Made by a program: the position numbers and the translations under genes. This document shows, piece by piece, positions 41,886-50,536 of a DNA stretch of 64,000 bases. Origin of the DNA: Bacteroidota bacterium (lineage in GTDB: Bacteria; Bacteroidota; Bacteroidia; Cytophagales; Cyclobacteriaceae); contig JAEZGH010000139.1 in assembly GCA_023417065.1 (NCBI GenBank), positions 1 to 64,000 of the forward strand, written 5' to 3'. Each line of letters starts with the position of its first letter. Within the stretch, counting starts at the first letter, position 1. Under the pieces are notes generated by a model. That model ran no database searches. It saw only the letters and a program-made list of their open reading frames with translations, and was not told where the DNA came from.

Positions 41886-43160
41886 ATGAGTTGCCGATGG
41901 TTTTTTCTTTTCCTCCTGATAGCATGCTGTTCCCACGCCGTTGCCCAGATTACAAATATCAGACTCAGTGAAACAGCGGCGGATGCCACGCGGGATCCCT
42001 CCATTGCCATCAATCCCAAAAATCCCCTGAACATCGTTGCGGCCTCCGCCAGAGATCAGGTGTACGTTACCAACGATGGCGGGAAAACGTGGAAATCGCA
42101 AACGCTGTCGTCAACTTTTGGTGTAGACGGCGCACCGGTTGTTGTTGCTGATTCAAAGGGTACTTTTTATCTCTTTCACCTGACGGGGTCTGGCGATGGC
42201 GAGGAAAACCCGAATTCCATTATTTGTCAGATGTCCTCCGATGGCGGCGCGACCTGGGATGGCGGTACTCCCGTGGTTCCCGGTCCCGGGAAAGGTCATC
42301 ATAAACCCTGGGCGTCCATCGATGGCAAGGGTCACGTTCACGTAACGTGGACACAGGCAGATAAACTCGCGAGCTCAGATTCCACTTGTCAGTCAGTCGT
42401 CATGCTGAGCTCTTCTTCCAACGGAAAGAAGTGGACGAAGCCAGTGCAGATCTCGAATCTCCCGGGCGATTGCAGCGACAATGGCAACACGGCTGCGGGA
42501 GCGGTCTCCGGCATGAGTGACGATAAGAAGCTCTACGTAGCGTGGTCGAATCGCAACAAAATATATCTGGACAGATCTTTCGACGGTGGAGGGATGTGGC
42601 TCTCCAATGATATCGTGGTTGGAGATCATCCCGGAGGCTGGAAGATGGTGGTGCCCGGCCATGCCGATTGCACTGGAATGCCCGTGCTTGTTGTTGACAG
42701 AAGCAAGGCCCAAAGTAAAGGACTTATCTACCTGGTGTGGGCTGATCAGCGCTCCGGTGAGAATAACACCGATATCTGGTTTATGCGATCAAACAACTTC
42801 GGTGATTATTGGAGCACGCCGATGAAGGTGGGAGGTGATCAGAACGATAAGCACCAGTATATGCCCAGGATGACGATCGATAACACCACTGGTTACCTGT
42901 ATATCGTTTATTATGACCGAAGCGATTACGACGACAATCAGACCGATGTGTTCCTTGCCTATTCACGCGATGCCGGTAGTACATTCAAGACAATCAAAAT
43001 AAGCGAGTCTCCCTTCATACCTGATGAATCTGCATCCCTTGGTGATTATGTGAATATTTCGGCTCATAAGGGCGTGATTACACCGATATGGACGCGTATG
43101 GATGAGGGCAAAACCAGCATCTGGACTGCAGTGATCAGGGAGGATCAGCTTCCAAAATAG
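41886..43160 (+). CDS. secreted sialidase-like BNR-repeat protein
   Basis: The 424-residue protein begins with a signal peptide (ending 'CCSHAVAQ'). Five or more Asp-box-like turns mark a six-bladed sialidase-type propeller: 'VTNDGGKTW', 'SSDGGATWDG', 'SFDGGGMW', 'SNNFGDYW', 'SRDAGSTF'. The fold is clear, but the full Arg triad of real sialidases cannot be verified by eye, so it may be a non-catalytic propeller or another glycosidase. The ATG at 41886 is preferred over 41805, which would add a poor leader. A TATTTTTG at 41859-41866 is a possible -7 box. Confidence 0.82.
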   Translation: MSCRWFFLFLLIACCSHAVAQITNIRLSETAADATRDPSIAINPKNPLNIVAASARDQVYVTNDGGKTWKSQTLSSTFGVDGAPVVVADSKGTFYLFHLTGSGDGEENPNSIICQMSSDGGATWDGGTPVVPGPGKGHHKPWASIDGKGHVHVTWTQADKLASSDSTCQSVVMLSSSSNGKKWTKPVQISNLPGDCSDNGNTAAGAVSGMSDDKKLYVAWSNRNKIYLDRSFDGGGMWLSNDIVVGDHPGGWKMVVPGHADCTGMPVLVVDRSKAQSKGLIYLVWADQRSGENNTDIWFMRSNNFGDYWSTPMKVGGDQNDKHQYMPRMTIDNTTGYLYIVYYDRSDYDDNQTDVFLAYSRDAGSTFKTIKISESPFIPDESASLGDYVNISAHKGVITPIWTRMDEGKTSIWTAVIREDQLPK

Positions 43161-43202
43161 GGGATGGCATGAGGTTTAATTCATATTTCTTAAAAACGAA
43201 AT

Positions 43203-43418
43203 ATGAAAACCCTTGGAATTATTTTAATTGTTGTGGGTGGTCTCATGACCATTTTCACCGGATTCAACCTCGTAACGAAAGAAGAAGTTGTGGACATTGG
43301 GCCACTGGAGGTTAACAAAGAAAAGAAAACACCTATAGCATGGTCGCCTATCATTGGAGGGGTCATCCTTGTGGCAGGGATTGTTGTTCTCCTTACGGGA
43401 AATAAAAAAGGAGTCTAG
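43203..43418 (+). CDS. small two-helix membrane protein
   Basis: The 71-residue protein has two hydrophobic helices, about residues 4-24 ('GIILIVVGGLMTIFTGF') and 47-66 ('SPIIGGVILVAGIVVLL'), separated by a charged loop ('KEEVVDIGPLEVNKEKK'). The pattern resembles small DUF3185-type inner-membrane proteins, but the family is not certain. It lies 42 bp after the BNR gene on the same strand. Its stop codon lies within a hairpin shared with the convergent DsbA gene. Confidence 0.7.
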   Translation: MKTLGIILIVVGGLMTIFTGFNLVTKEEVVDIGPLEVNKEKKTPIAWSPIIGGVILVAGIVVLLTGNKKGV

Positions 43419-43432
43419 TCAAGACTCCTTTT
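43406..43432. terminator. bidirectional terminator containing both convergent stops
   Basis: AAAAGGAGTCT (43406-43416) and AGACTCCTTTT (43422-43432) form an 11-bp stem with a 5-nt loop. The stop of the plus-strand small membrane gene (43416-43418) and that of the minus-strand DsbA gene (43419-43421) both lie within the hairpin. Confidence 0.8.
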
Positions 43433-44090
43433 CTGCTCTTGCTGGTGTCTTTTCCTTGCCGATATTCTGCAAGGCTTTGATAAACGTTTCCGTAGACTGT
43501 GCACCGGATATTCCAAACTTCTTGTCGACGATGAAGAACGGTACTCCTGTTATTCCGAGTTTATAGATTTCCTGTTCTTCAAGTGCGATCTGAAGCAGCG
43601 AATTTTCGTCCTCAAGCATTTGCCGCGTTTTTGCGGCATCAAGTCCCGCGAGCTCGGCAATCTTATACAGGTTTTCGTCATTTGACAGGTCAACGCCGTC
43701 GGTGAAGTAAGCTTTGAACAGAAGGTCTGCGACTTCCTTCTGACGGCCTTCAGTACCTGCATACTGGATCAGTGCGTGAGCCTTGCGCGTATTGGGATAG
43801 CGAAGCTGCTTATCAAAGTTGAATTCAAGACCTTCCCCGGCAGCAACCTGTGTAACATGCTGGGTCAGGCTCTGGTATCGTTCTTCACCACCGAACTTTT
43901 CGGACAGGTAATCCTTCTGATTTCTGCCGGAGTCGGGGATGGCGGGGTTCAATTCAAACGGGCGGTATTCAACCACGAAGTCGTAATCGTGTCGCAGCGC
44001 ATCCAGGGCCGCCTCAAGCCTGCGTTTTCCAATATAACACCAGGGGCATACGACGTCGGAAACAACATCAATACTAATCTTTTGTTTCAT
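43419..44090 (-). CDS. FrnE-like DsbA family oxidoreductase
   Basis: The 223-residue cytoplasmic protein has a DsbA-like thioredoxin fold with a redox motif C-P-W-C in 'DVVCPWCYIGKRRLE'. The FrnE/2-hydroxychromene-2-carboxylate isomerase-like core follows ('YRPFELNPAIPDSGRN', 'NTRKAHALIQYA', 'GITGVPFFIVDKKFGISGAQ'). It lacks a signal peptide, as is usual for FrnE. It probably acts in thiol-disulfide exchange or stress response. The ATG at 44090 is preferred over a TTG at 44108. Confidence 0.9.
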   Translation of the reverse strand: MKQKISIDVVSDVVCPWCYIGKRRLEAALDALRHDYDFVVEYRPFELNPAIPDSGRNQKDYLSEKFGGEERYQSLTQHVTQVAAGEGLEFNFDKQLRYPNTRKAHALIQYAGTEGRQKEVADLLFKAYFTDGVDLSNDENLYKIAELAGLDAAKTRQMLEDENSLLQIALEEQEIYKLGITGVPFFIVDKKFGISGAQSTETFIKALQNIGKEKTPARAEKES

Positions 44091-44204
44091 GCAGAAGCGT
44101 TTCGTCAATTAACAGAGCAATATTAGATAAAAGTTCTGTTGCCGAAAGCTTTCGTTAAAGTGGACGGCAGGGTTCATTATAGTGAGATATTAAAACCTTT
44201 ATAC

Positions 44205-44212
44205 TATTTTTG
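44205..44212 (+). promoter_or_regulatory. candidate -7 box of ahcY
   Basis: TATTTTTG matches the Bacteroidota -7 consensus TAnnTTTG and lies 26 bp before the ahcY ATG. No clear TTTG -33 element is seen at the right distance, so the assignment is tentative. Confidence 0.35.
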
Positions 44213-44238
44213 TGTTCCAGTATTGAAAATCCAGAAAA

Positions 44239-45546
44239 ATGACTGTAGACGAAAAAGTTAGATTCAAAGTAAAAGACCTTTCACTTGCTGATTGGGGTCG
44301 GAAAGAAATTCGCCTTGCCGAAGCTGAAATGCCCGGCCTTATGGCCCTTCGTGAAGAATTCGGCAAAGAAAAGCCGTTGAAAGGTGCGCGTATCGCAGGT
44401 TGCCTGCACATGACAATACAGACAGCCGTTCTGATAGAAACGCTTGTTGAACTAGGTGCTGAAGTTACCTGGTCTTCCTGCAATATATTTTCTACCCAGG
44501 ATCACGCAGCAGCAGCTATTGCGGCAGCCGGTATCCCTGTATTCGCATGGAAAGGAATGAATGAGCAGGAGTTTGACTGGTGTATTGAGCAAACGCTGCA
44601 TGCCTTTGAAGGTGGCAAACCGCTCAATATGATTCTCGATGACGGCGGGGACCTGACGAATATGGTGCTCGACCGTTTCCCTGAACTTGTTTCCGGAATC
44701 AAAGGCATCTCTGAAGAAACGACTACCGGTGTTCATCGTCTGATTGAACGCATGAACAATGGAAAACTTCCTATTCCTGCCATCAATATCAACGACAGCG
44801 TTACCAAGTCGAAGTTCGATAACAAATACGGTTGTAAAGAATCCTGTGTCGATGCGATACGCAGAGCAACTGACGTGATGATCGCCGGTAAGGTGGCGGT
44901 TGTAGCAGGTTATGGCGATGTGGGTAAAGGTTCAGCAGCATCACTGCGCGGCGCCGGTGCCCGTGTGATTGTTACTGAAATCGATCCGATCTGTGCCTTG
45001 CAGGCTGCGATGGACGGTTATGCCGTAAAACGCATGGATGATGCGGTGAAGGAAGCCGATATCATCGTGACAGCTACCGGTAATCACAGCATCGTCGTGG
45101 ATCGTCATTTTCAGTCGATGAAAGACAAGACGATTGTTTGTAACATCGGTCACTTCGACAATGAAATCGATGTGGCATGGTTGAACAAAAACGCACAGAA
45201 AGATACAATCAAGCCTCAGGTCGATATTTACACGCTTTCGAACGGAAATCAGGTTATCCTGCTTGCCGAAGGCCGTCTTGTAAATCTTGGCTGCGCGATG
45301 GGTCACCCTTCATTTGTGATGTCGAATTCATTTACGAACCAGACACTTGCACAAATTGAATTGTGGCAACATTCAGACCGCTATGAAAACAAGGTGTATA
45401 TGCTGCCTAAACATCTCGATGAAAAAGTGGCAAGACTGCACCTGAAGAAAATCGGTGTCGAACTCGACGTTCTCAGCGAATCGCAGGCCAAATACATTGG
45501 CGTGGAAGTAAAAGGTCCATTCAAGCCGGATTATTACAGATATTAG
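44239..45546 (+). CDS. ahcY: adenosylhomocysteinase
   Basis: The 435-residue enzyme hydrolyses S-adenosylhomocysteine to adenosine and homocysteine, which keeps methyl transfer running. Evidence is the family order 'FKVKDLSLADWGRKEI', 'GCLHMTIQTAVLIETL', 'SSCNIFSTQDHAAAAI', the NAD site 'VAGYGDVGKGSAASLRG', 'CNIGHFDNEID', and the C-terminal 'GPFKPDYYRY'. All expected segments are present and the length is normal for the bacterial enzyme. It is a single-gene unit followed by a strong terminator. Confidence 0.98.
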   Translation: MTVDEKVRFKVKDLSLADWGRKEIRLAEAEMPGLMALREEFGKEKPLKGARIAGCLHMTIQTAVLIETLVELGAEVTWSSCNIFSTQDHAAAAIAAAGIPVFAWKGMNEQEFDWCIEQTLHAFEGGKPLNMILDDGGDLTNMVLDRFPELVSGIKGISEETTTGVHRLIERMNNGKLPIPAININDSVTKSKFDNKYGCKESCVDAIRRATDVMIAGKVAVVAGYGDVGKGSAASLRGAGARVIVTEIDPICALQAAMDGYAVKRMDDAVKEADIIVTATGNHSIVVDRHFQSMKDKTIVCNIGHFDNEIDVAWLNKNAQKDTIKPQVDIYTLSNGNQVILLAEGRLVNLGCAMGHPSFVMSNSFTNQTLAQIELWQHSDRYENKVYMLPKHLDEKVARLHLKKIGVELDVLSESQAKYIGVEVKGPFKPDYYRY

Positions 45547-45573
45547 AATTCAGCCAAGCATATCTTGAAAAGG

Positions 45574-45598
45574 GCCCCGAATCATCGGGGCTTTTTTT
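45574..45598 (+). terminator. intrinsic terminator of ahcY
   Basis: GCCCCGA (45574-45580) and TCGGGGC (45585-45591) form a 7-bp GC-rich stem with a 4-nt loop, followed by seven T. Confidence 0.9.
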
Positions 45599-45625
45599 AT
45601 TTTGCGGTTTATTAATATCGGCCTA

Positions 45626-45940
45626 ATGGAGACACTTTTGAAACTTGCTTTCGCAATACTCTTCTCAGCAATCGTATCAGGAGGGGCAGCGACGCTGAAC
45701 AACGATGAACTCCCCGCGGTAAATGATATCCAGTTTATCTGCATGAAAACGCACAAAGCGTCTAACTCCTGTCATTTCAATTTCAAAGTGGATGGTGCCA
45801 AATTCCGTTTCGTAGATGTGGGATGCAAGTGGGGAAAGAAGAAAGACGAACTGGTGAAGAAGGTTGAAGAGGGTTCAATCTTTCTGGCGAAAGACTGGAA
45901 GATCAGTTGTCCGGAACCAAAAGGAGAAGAGGGCCTGTAA
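45626..45940 (+). CDS. small secreted protein of unknown function
   Basis: The 104-residue protein has an N-terminal signal-like helix ('LLKLAFAILFSAIVSGGAA'). A mature part of about 80 residues has four cysteines ('FICMKTHKASNSCHF', 'VGCKWGKKK', 'WKISCPEP') that could form two disulfides. It is rich in Lys. The ATG at 45626 is chosen over a TTG at 45602 in the same frame. It stands alone; no family was recognised. Confidence 0.6.
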   Translation: METLLKLAFAILFSAIVSGGAATLNNDELPAVNDIQFICMKTHKASNSCHFNFKVDGAKFRFVDVGCKWGKKKDELVKKVEEGSIFLAKDWKISCPEPKGEEGL

Positions 45941-46119
45941 GCGTTCTGCGGCGCTGCAGGCGCATCACATCATTGCCGCGCATTCATCAGCTTGTTGAAA
46001 GATTCTACGGAGTTTGCGCCATCATCACCATCGAAAACGTTTTTTAGGCCCTGGCGGTAATACTCCCCGGATGGCATAAGTTATTAAGCGGGTTTATCAG
46101 AACCTTTAAAATAACCCTT

Positions 46120-46446
46120 ATGAAAAAAGTATTATTCGCGATGGTATTTATCGCAGGAAGCGTGGTAGCCGCCAACGCACAGGAAGTTGAATCTGATAGC
46201 ACTGCTGCTTCTTCAGCAGCCGTTAGCACTGAGGCTGCTGGTGAAGACCAGGGCCGTGTTGCGATCAAGACTGATGAGTTGCCCGAAGCTGTTAAACAAA
46301 CCTTGCAGGACCAGGAGTACAAAGGCTGGTTAATCAATGCAGCCTATCACGATAAGAAGAAAGAACAGTACGAAGTGGAACTGAAAAACGGCGCTGATAC
46401 TCAGACCGTTAAATTCAGCCAGGAAGGGCAACGCCTCGACAACTAG
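46120..46446 (+). CDS. small secreted PepSY-like protein
   Basis: The 108-residue protein has a clear signal peptide (1-20, ending 'VVAANAQ'), an acidic Ala/Ser linker, and a domain from about 45 on. The domain has 'ELPEAVKQTLQDQEYKGW' and 'QYEVELKNGADTQTVKFSQ', the pattern of PepSY-like/BLIP-fold small proteins frequent in Bacteroidota. These are thought to bind proteins or act as inhibitors in the periplasm; a target is not visible here. It is a single-gene unit followed by a terminator. Confidence 0.75.
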   Translation: MKKVLFAMVFIAGSVVAANAQEVESDSTAASSAAVSTEAAGEDQGRVAIKTDELPEAVKQTLQDQEYKGWLINAAYHDKKKEQYEVELKNGADTQTVKFSQEGQRLDN

Positions 46447-46478
46447 CCATTCACCGGGAATGCTATTGCTAAATGAAA

Positions 46479-46509
46479 GAAAGCTGGAATTATTTCCGGC
46501 TTTCTTTTT
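46479..46509 (+). terminator. intrinsic terminator of the PepSY-like gene
   Basis: GAAAGCTGGAA (46479-46489) and TTCCGGCTTTC (46494-46504) pair over 11 bp with one T-G wobble, then a T-run. It lies inside the longest version of the next ORF, which argues that the next gene starts downstream at 46524. Confidence 0.85.
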
Positions 46510-46523
46510 ACTTTCGGCCACAT

Positions 46524-47867
46524 ATGGCTTCTGTTCTACTTATTGAAGACGACCTCACATTTTCAAGAATACTGGAGGGCTTTCTCAGCAAAAACGGGTA
46601 TCAGGTTACCGTAAATCACAACGGCAAAGAAGGTTTGAAAACTTTCGAGTCACGACCCTTTAATGTCGTGCTGCTCGACTACCGGCTGCCTGATACAACC
46701 GGAATGGACTTGCTGGTGGAGATGAAAAAGATATCGCCAGAGATTCCGGTGATTATCATGACAAGCTTTTCAGATATCCGAACCGCTGTAAAGGCGATCA
46801 AACTCGGCGCGCTCGAATACATCACCAAACCAGTCAATCCCGATGAGCTGCTCATGCTGGTGAAGGAAGCCGTTAAAAAGGAAAAAGTTTCACCAGCCCG
46901 ACGCAAGCCGGCTACCGAAACTCAGTTTGTGCAGGGGAGGAGTGAAGCCTCACGCAAATTACACGACTACATCCGACTGGTAGCGCCAACGTCAATGTCG
47001 GTCATCATTCAGGGCGAAAGCGGAACTGGTAAAGAATACGTTGCCCGTACGATACACAATCTCAGCCCACGCGCGAAACAACCTTTTATTGCTGTTGATT
47101 GTGGTGCCCTCTCGAAAGAACTTGCTGCAAGCGAACTGTTTGGTCATATGAAAGGCTCTTTTACCGGTGCTGTTCAGGACAAAACCGGCCAGTTTGAAGC
47201 TGCCCATACCGGAACGCTCTTCCTCGACGAAGTTGGAAACCTTTCTTACGAAGTGCAGGTAAAACTGCTGCGGGCCATTCAGGAACGCGTTATTCAGCCT
47301 ATCGGAAGCAACAAGGAAGTAAGGGTGGATGTCAGGATCATTACTGCCACCAATGATGACCTTTCGGAAAGTGTTCGCAATGGTCACTTCCGCGAAGATC
47401 TGTTCCACCGCCTGAATGAATTTATGCTGCAGGTTCCGCCGCTGCGCGGACGTATGGAGGACTTGGATGAATTCCTTGACTTCTTCCGTGAGTCGGCCAA
47501 TGCAGAACTTGGTAAGAATGTAACGGGATTCGCTGACCGCGTTATGGAGTTGTTTCGCACGTACGACTGGCCGGGAAATCTCCGCGAACTTAAGAACGTT
47601 GTAAAAAGGTCTGTGCTACTCACGACCGGCGACACCGTAACGATGGAGGCGCTGCCTCAGGAAATGGTTACCGGTGTGCGCCAGGCTGCGCCGAAGGTCT
47701 CCGATGTTCCTATTTATGACCTGAAAGCTCTTCAGGAAACGCAGGAGAAAGAAATGATCGTAAAAACGCTACAGGAGGTTCGTTATAATAAATCCAAAGC
47801 CGCGCGAATTCTCAATATTGACCGCAAGACACTTTATCTGAAGATGGAGAAGTACGGAATCGACTAG
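46524..47867 (+). CDS. sigma-54-dependent NtrC-family response regulator
   Basis: The 447-residue regulator has a receiver domain (phospho-acceptor D52 in 'VVLLDYRLPDTTG') and an AAA+ sigma-54 activator domain: Walker A 'GESGTGKEYVA', L1 loop 'GSFTGA' instead of the usual GAFTGA, Walker B 'GTLFLDEVGNL', and 'YDWPGNLRELKNVVKR'. A Fis-type helix-turn-helix ends the protein ('RYNKSKAARILNIDRKTLYLK'). The ATG at 46524 is used because an upstream terminator lies inside the longer frame. It converges with a hybrid histidine kinase 1 bp away, a likely partner. Targets are unknown. Confidence 0.93.
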   Translation: MASVLLIEDDLTFSRILEGFLSKNGYQVTVNHNGKEGLKTFESRPFNVVLLDYRLPDTTGMDLLVEMKKISPEIPVIIMTSFSDIRTAVKAIKLGALEYITKPVNPDELLMLVKEAVKKEKVSPARRKPATETQFVQGRSEASRKLHDYIRLVAPTSMSVIIQGESGTGKEYVARTIHNLSPRAKQPFIAVDCGALSKELAASELFGHMKGSFTGAVQDKTGQFEAAHTGTLFLDEVGNLSYEVQVKLLRAIQERVIQPIGSNKEVRVDVRIITATNDDLSESVRNGHFREDLFHRLNEFMLQVPPLRGRMEDLDEFLDFFRESANAELGKNVTGFADRVMELFRTYDWPGNLRELKNVVKRSVLLTTGDTVTMEALPQEMVTGVRQAAPKVSDVPIYDLKALQETQEKEMIVKTLQEVRYNKSKAARILNIDRKTLYLKMEKYGID

Positions 47868-47868
47868 C

Positions 47869-50391
47869 TTACGATTTCGCCACAAGATATTCCGACAGAT
47901 AAGCAACAAGACGCGCGACTTCTTCGCGTTGTGCGGAGATATCCGGTTGAATCGATTCCAGGGCTTCACCTTTGTCGATACGGATTTCCGTTTCCCGAAG
48001 TCTTAGCGAAAGTGAAAGCATACCAATCTGACCAACACGACCTGCCAGTTTATGTGCGATGTCGCGGACTCTGATGTGGTCATCGTCATTCAACGCTGTT
48101 TCAAGTTGACCGAGTTCCGAAAGGGTTTCTTCGCGAAACTGTTCTATGACGGTTTGCATCAGGTTCTCATCATACATCGTCATTTTCCGCAGCGGCTCGA
48201 GATCGATCTCTTCACGATTCTGCTGTTGAACAACGGGGCGCTCTTGTGTAATTCCAAATAAGCTCTGTAACTCGTCTTCGTGAAAAGGTTTCGATAACAC
48301 GAAGTCAAATCCCTGCTCTTGCAGGAACTTCTTCTCCTGGGGGAAGACGTGGGCCGTAAGAGCGACGAACCGGGTTGACGCGGAATATTTTTTTCTCAAC
48401 GCCTGACATAATTCAACGCCATTGATTTTCGGCATCCGGATATCCATCAATACGTGCGTCACTTCGTCGTCTGGTGTCCGGTTGAGCAGTTCTTCAGGGT
48501 CGTTGAACAGAATGTGTTTGATCTTGCTTTTCTTAAGGATAAGGCCACACAGTCGAAGAATCATAGGATCATCGTCGACGACGAGAACCAGTCCGGGGCC
48601 GGTAACCGATGCATCAACAGGTGCAACTTCAGCGGGCGCAACGTCTTCAGCGGTTTCACTTCTTTCGAAAGTCAGGTATACAGTGAATGTTGATCCCGTA
48701 CCAGGCTCACTGTCCAGCGTAATGTTTCCGCCCTGCGCTTCGACGAGCGATTTCACAATAGTAAGTCCAAGTCCCGTTCCGCCGAACGTCCTGGTAATAC
48801 TCGTATCCGCCTGTTCAAATTGGTTAAAGATCTTTTTGATATCCTCACTTCGTATACCGATACCGGTGTCGGTGATTTCGAACGCGCACGCAACTTTGTT
48901 GTCAGTCGTGAGATGTGTTTTTATAGATAGGCGGACAAACCCGCGGGTCGTGAATTTGATCGCATTGCCAAGCAGGTTGTAAAGTATCTGCCGAAGCCGG
49001 AACGAGTCACCAACCAATGAAAAATCCTTTGCTTCTTCAAAGTCCATGATCAGCGACAGGCTTTTCTTCTCTGCCTGAATACGAATCGCGCCTTCGACTT
49101 CGCGAACCACTTCCATCAGCTGAAATTTTTCCCGCGCGAGTGTAAAGTTCCCTGACGAAATCCGGCTGTAGTCAAGTACTTCATTTACGATATGAAGCAA
49201 GTGTTCCGAAGAACTATAGATCGCGTCGATGGCTTCAGGATCTGGTGATTTTTCCTGTTTAAGGTGTTCGGCAAATCCGATAATGGACTGAAGTGGAGTG
49301 CGAATTTCGTGACTCATGTTTGCGAGGAAGCGTTGCTTTATCTGGCTTAGCTCCTGTGCTTCGTCACGCGAGCGTTCAAGTTGTTCCTTGTAGAAATTGC
49401 TTTTACTTATGTCGATCCATATGAGATATACGAGCAATGCGGCACCAAGGAAGAAGGCAATCAACAGCACGCTGATTCGCCTGATACTTTCGCTCACCAC
49501 CAGGCCGGCCTCGCCGCTCCGTGCCTGCATGTGTTCGTATTCTTCTTTTTCCACTTCACGGAGGATGCCGAGAAGCTGATTTACGAGGAGGCTGTTGGCA
49601 TTGATAAGCTGAAGTTCCCGTTCGAGGAGCATTTTGCTTTGCGTACGCTGATCCTGTTCGAGATCATACATAATCTTTTCAATCTCTTCGAGGGCCTTAT
49701 TCTGATTGGCTACCAGGAGTGTGTCCACCACTACACGGAATTCTTCTTCAACCTGCATCTGCACCGGCTCTGAATCCATTTCCGGCTTTTTCTTCTTGCC
49801 AAAGAGTTTACCCAGGAATGAGCGATCATCCACTTCACGTTTTGTGGTGTCTTTTATGTACGTCGTGGTGGTGCGCTTTTCGGTGGTGACAATATTCGAA
49901 TCGACTTCAATTTTTTTCTTTTCGAGGATTGATGACAATGTATCGATGCGTCTTGTGAGAGATCGGTTGTCGATCAGATTGGATTTCAGTTTCAGGTAGG
50001 AAAAGAAGAGGCTGTCGCGGCGGTGAAGGATGTGCTTCATAGCCGAGATGCGCTCGAGCTGTGCGGAGTCCCACTCCATGAGACTGATTGAATCGATGAG
50101 GTTCATCGTTCGCTGAGACTGACTAAGGAATGCGCTGTGGGGCATCCGCGGGTTTTGCAAGGCCTGGGCGCGCTGCATTTGGTCCAGCGTTGTTACTTCC
50201 TGAAATACCTTATTGAGCAGGGTGAGTTTCCCGCTGGGTTCCGAGAGTTCCTCGACCTTGCCGAGCATATCCGTGAACGCGAGCCTGGAGATTGAAAACG
50301 CCACCAGGAAAGCGGCAAATGCCAGCAGGAACGCTGCCAGTATTTTTCCCTTTACGGATCGTGGATATAACTTTCCCGAGATTCGCTTCAT
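47869..50391 (-). CDS. hybrid sensor histidine kinase with receiver and HPt domains
   Basis: The 840-residue membrane kinase has TM1 at about 17-37, an extracytoplasmic sensor of about 265 residues with charged coiled-coil parts (no family recognised), and TM2 at about 305-327. A HisKA domain follows with His361 ('NMSHEIRTPLQSI'), then a HATPase_c domain (about 465-575), a receiver with Asp650 ('HVLMDIRMPKING') and an HPt domain with His780 ('DIAHKLAGRVGQ'). The internal phosphorelay His-Asp-His could end on the neighbouring sigma-54 regulator's D52; this pairing is inferred from their convergent, adjacent genes. Confidence 0.92.
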   Translation of the reverse strand: MKRISGKLYPRSVKGKILAAFLLAFAAFLVAFSISRLAFTDMLGKVEELSEPSGKLTLLNKVFQEVTTLDQMQRAQALQNPRMPHSAFLSQSQRTMNLIDSISLMEWDSAQLERISAMKHILHRRDSLFFSYLKLKSNLIDNRSLTRRIDTLSSILEKKKIEVDSNIVTTEKRTTTTYIKDTTKREVDDRSFLGKLFGKKKKPEMDSEPVQMQVEEEFRVVVDTLLVANQNKALEEIEKIMYDLEQDQRTQSKMLLERELQLINANSLLVNQLLGILREVEKEEYEHMQARSGEAGLVVSESIRRISVLLIAFFLGAALLVYLIWIDISKSNFYKEQLERSRDEAQELSQIKQRFLANMSHEIRTPLQSIIGFAEHLKQEKSPDPEAIDAIYSSSEHLLHIVNEVLDYSRISSGNFTLAREKFQLMEVVREVEGAIRIQAEKKSLSLIMDFEEAKDFSLVGDSFRLRQILYNLLGNAIKFTTRGFVRLSIKTHLTTDNKVACAFEITDTGIGIRSEDIKKIFNQFEQADTSITRTFGGTGLGLTIVKSLVEAQGGNITLDSEPGTGSTFTVYLTFERSETAEDVAPAEVAPVDASVTGPGLVLVVDDDPMILRLCGLILKKSKIKHILFNDPEELLNRTPDDEVTHVLMDIRMPKINGVELCQALRKKYSASTRFVALTAHVFPQEKKFLQEQGFDFVLSKPFHEDELQSLFGITQERPVVQQQNREEIDLEPLRKMTMYDENLMQTVIEQFREETLSELGQLETALNDDDHIRVRDIAHKLAGRVGQIGMLSLSLRLRETEIRIDKGEALESIQPDISAQREEVARLVAYLSEYLVAKS

Positions 50392-50536
50392 TTTCTTTTT
50401 CTGACACCCGGTATTGAAATTAGAGAATTCTCACGCATAGGAGCCCTATAATGCAGGTAAACGACGATAAATCACGAATAATTTCTTCGAATATCAGGAA
50501 TGATAAAAAATCTGATTCCAACAGAGGTGTCGCGAA

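Noticed and set aside
46473..46523. Upstream extension of the sigma-54 regulator
   Set aside because: The stretch contains the terminator of the preceding gene, and the receiver domain starts directly at the ATG at 46524.
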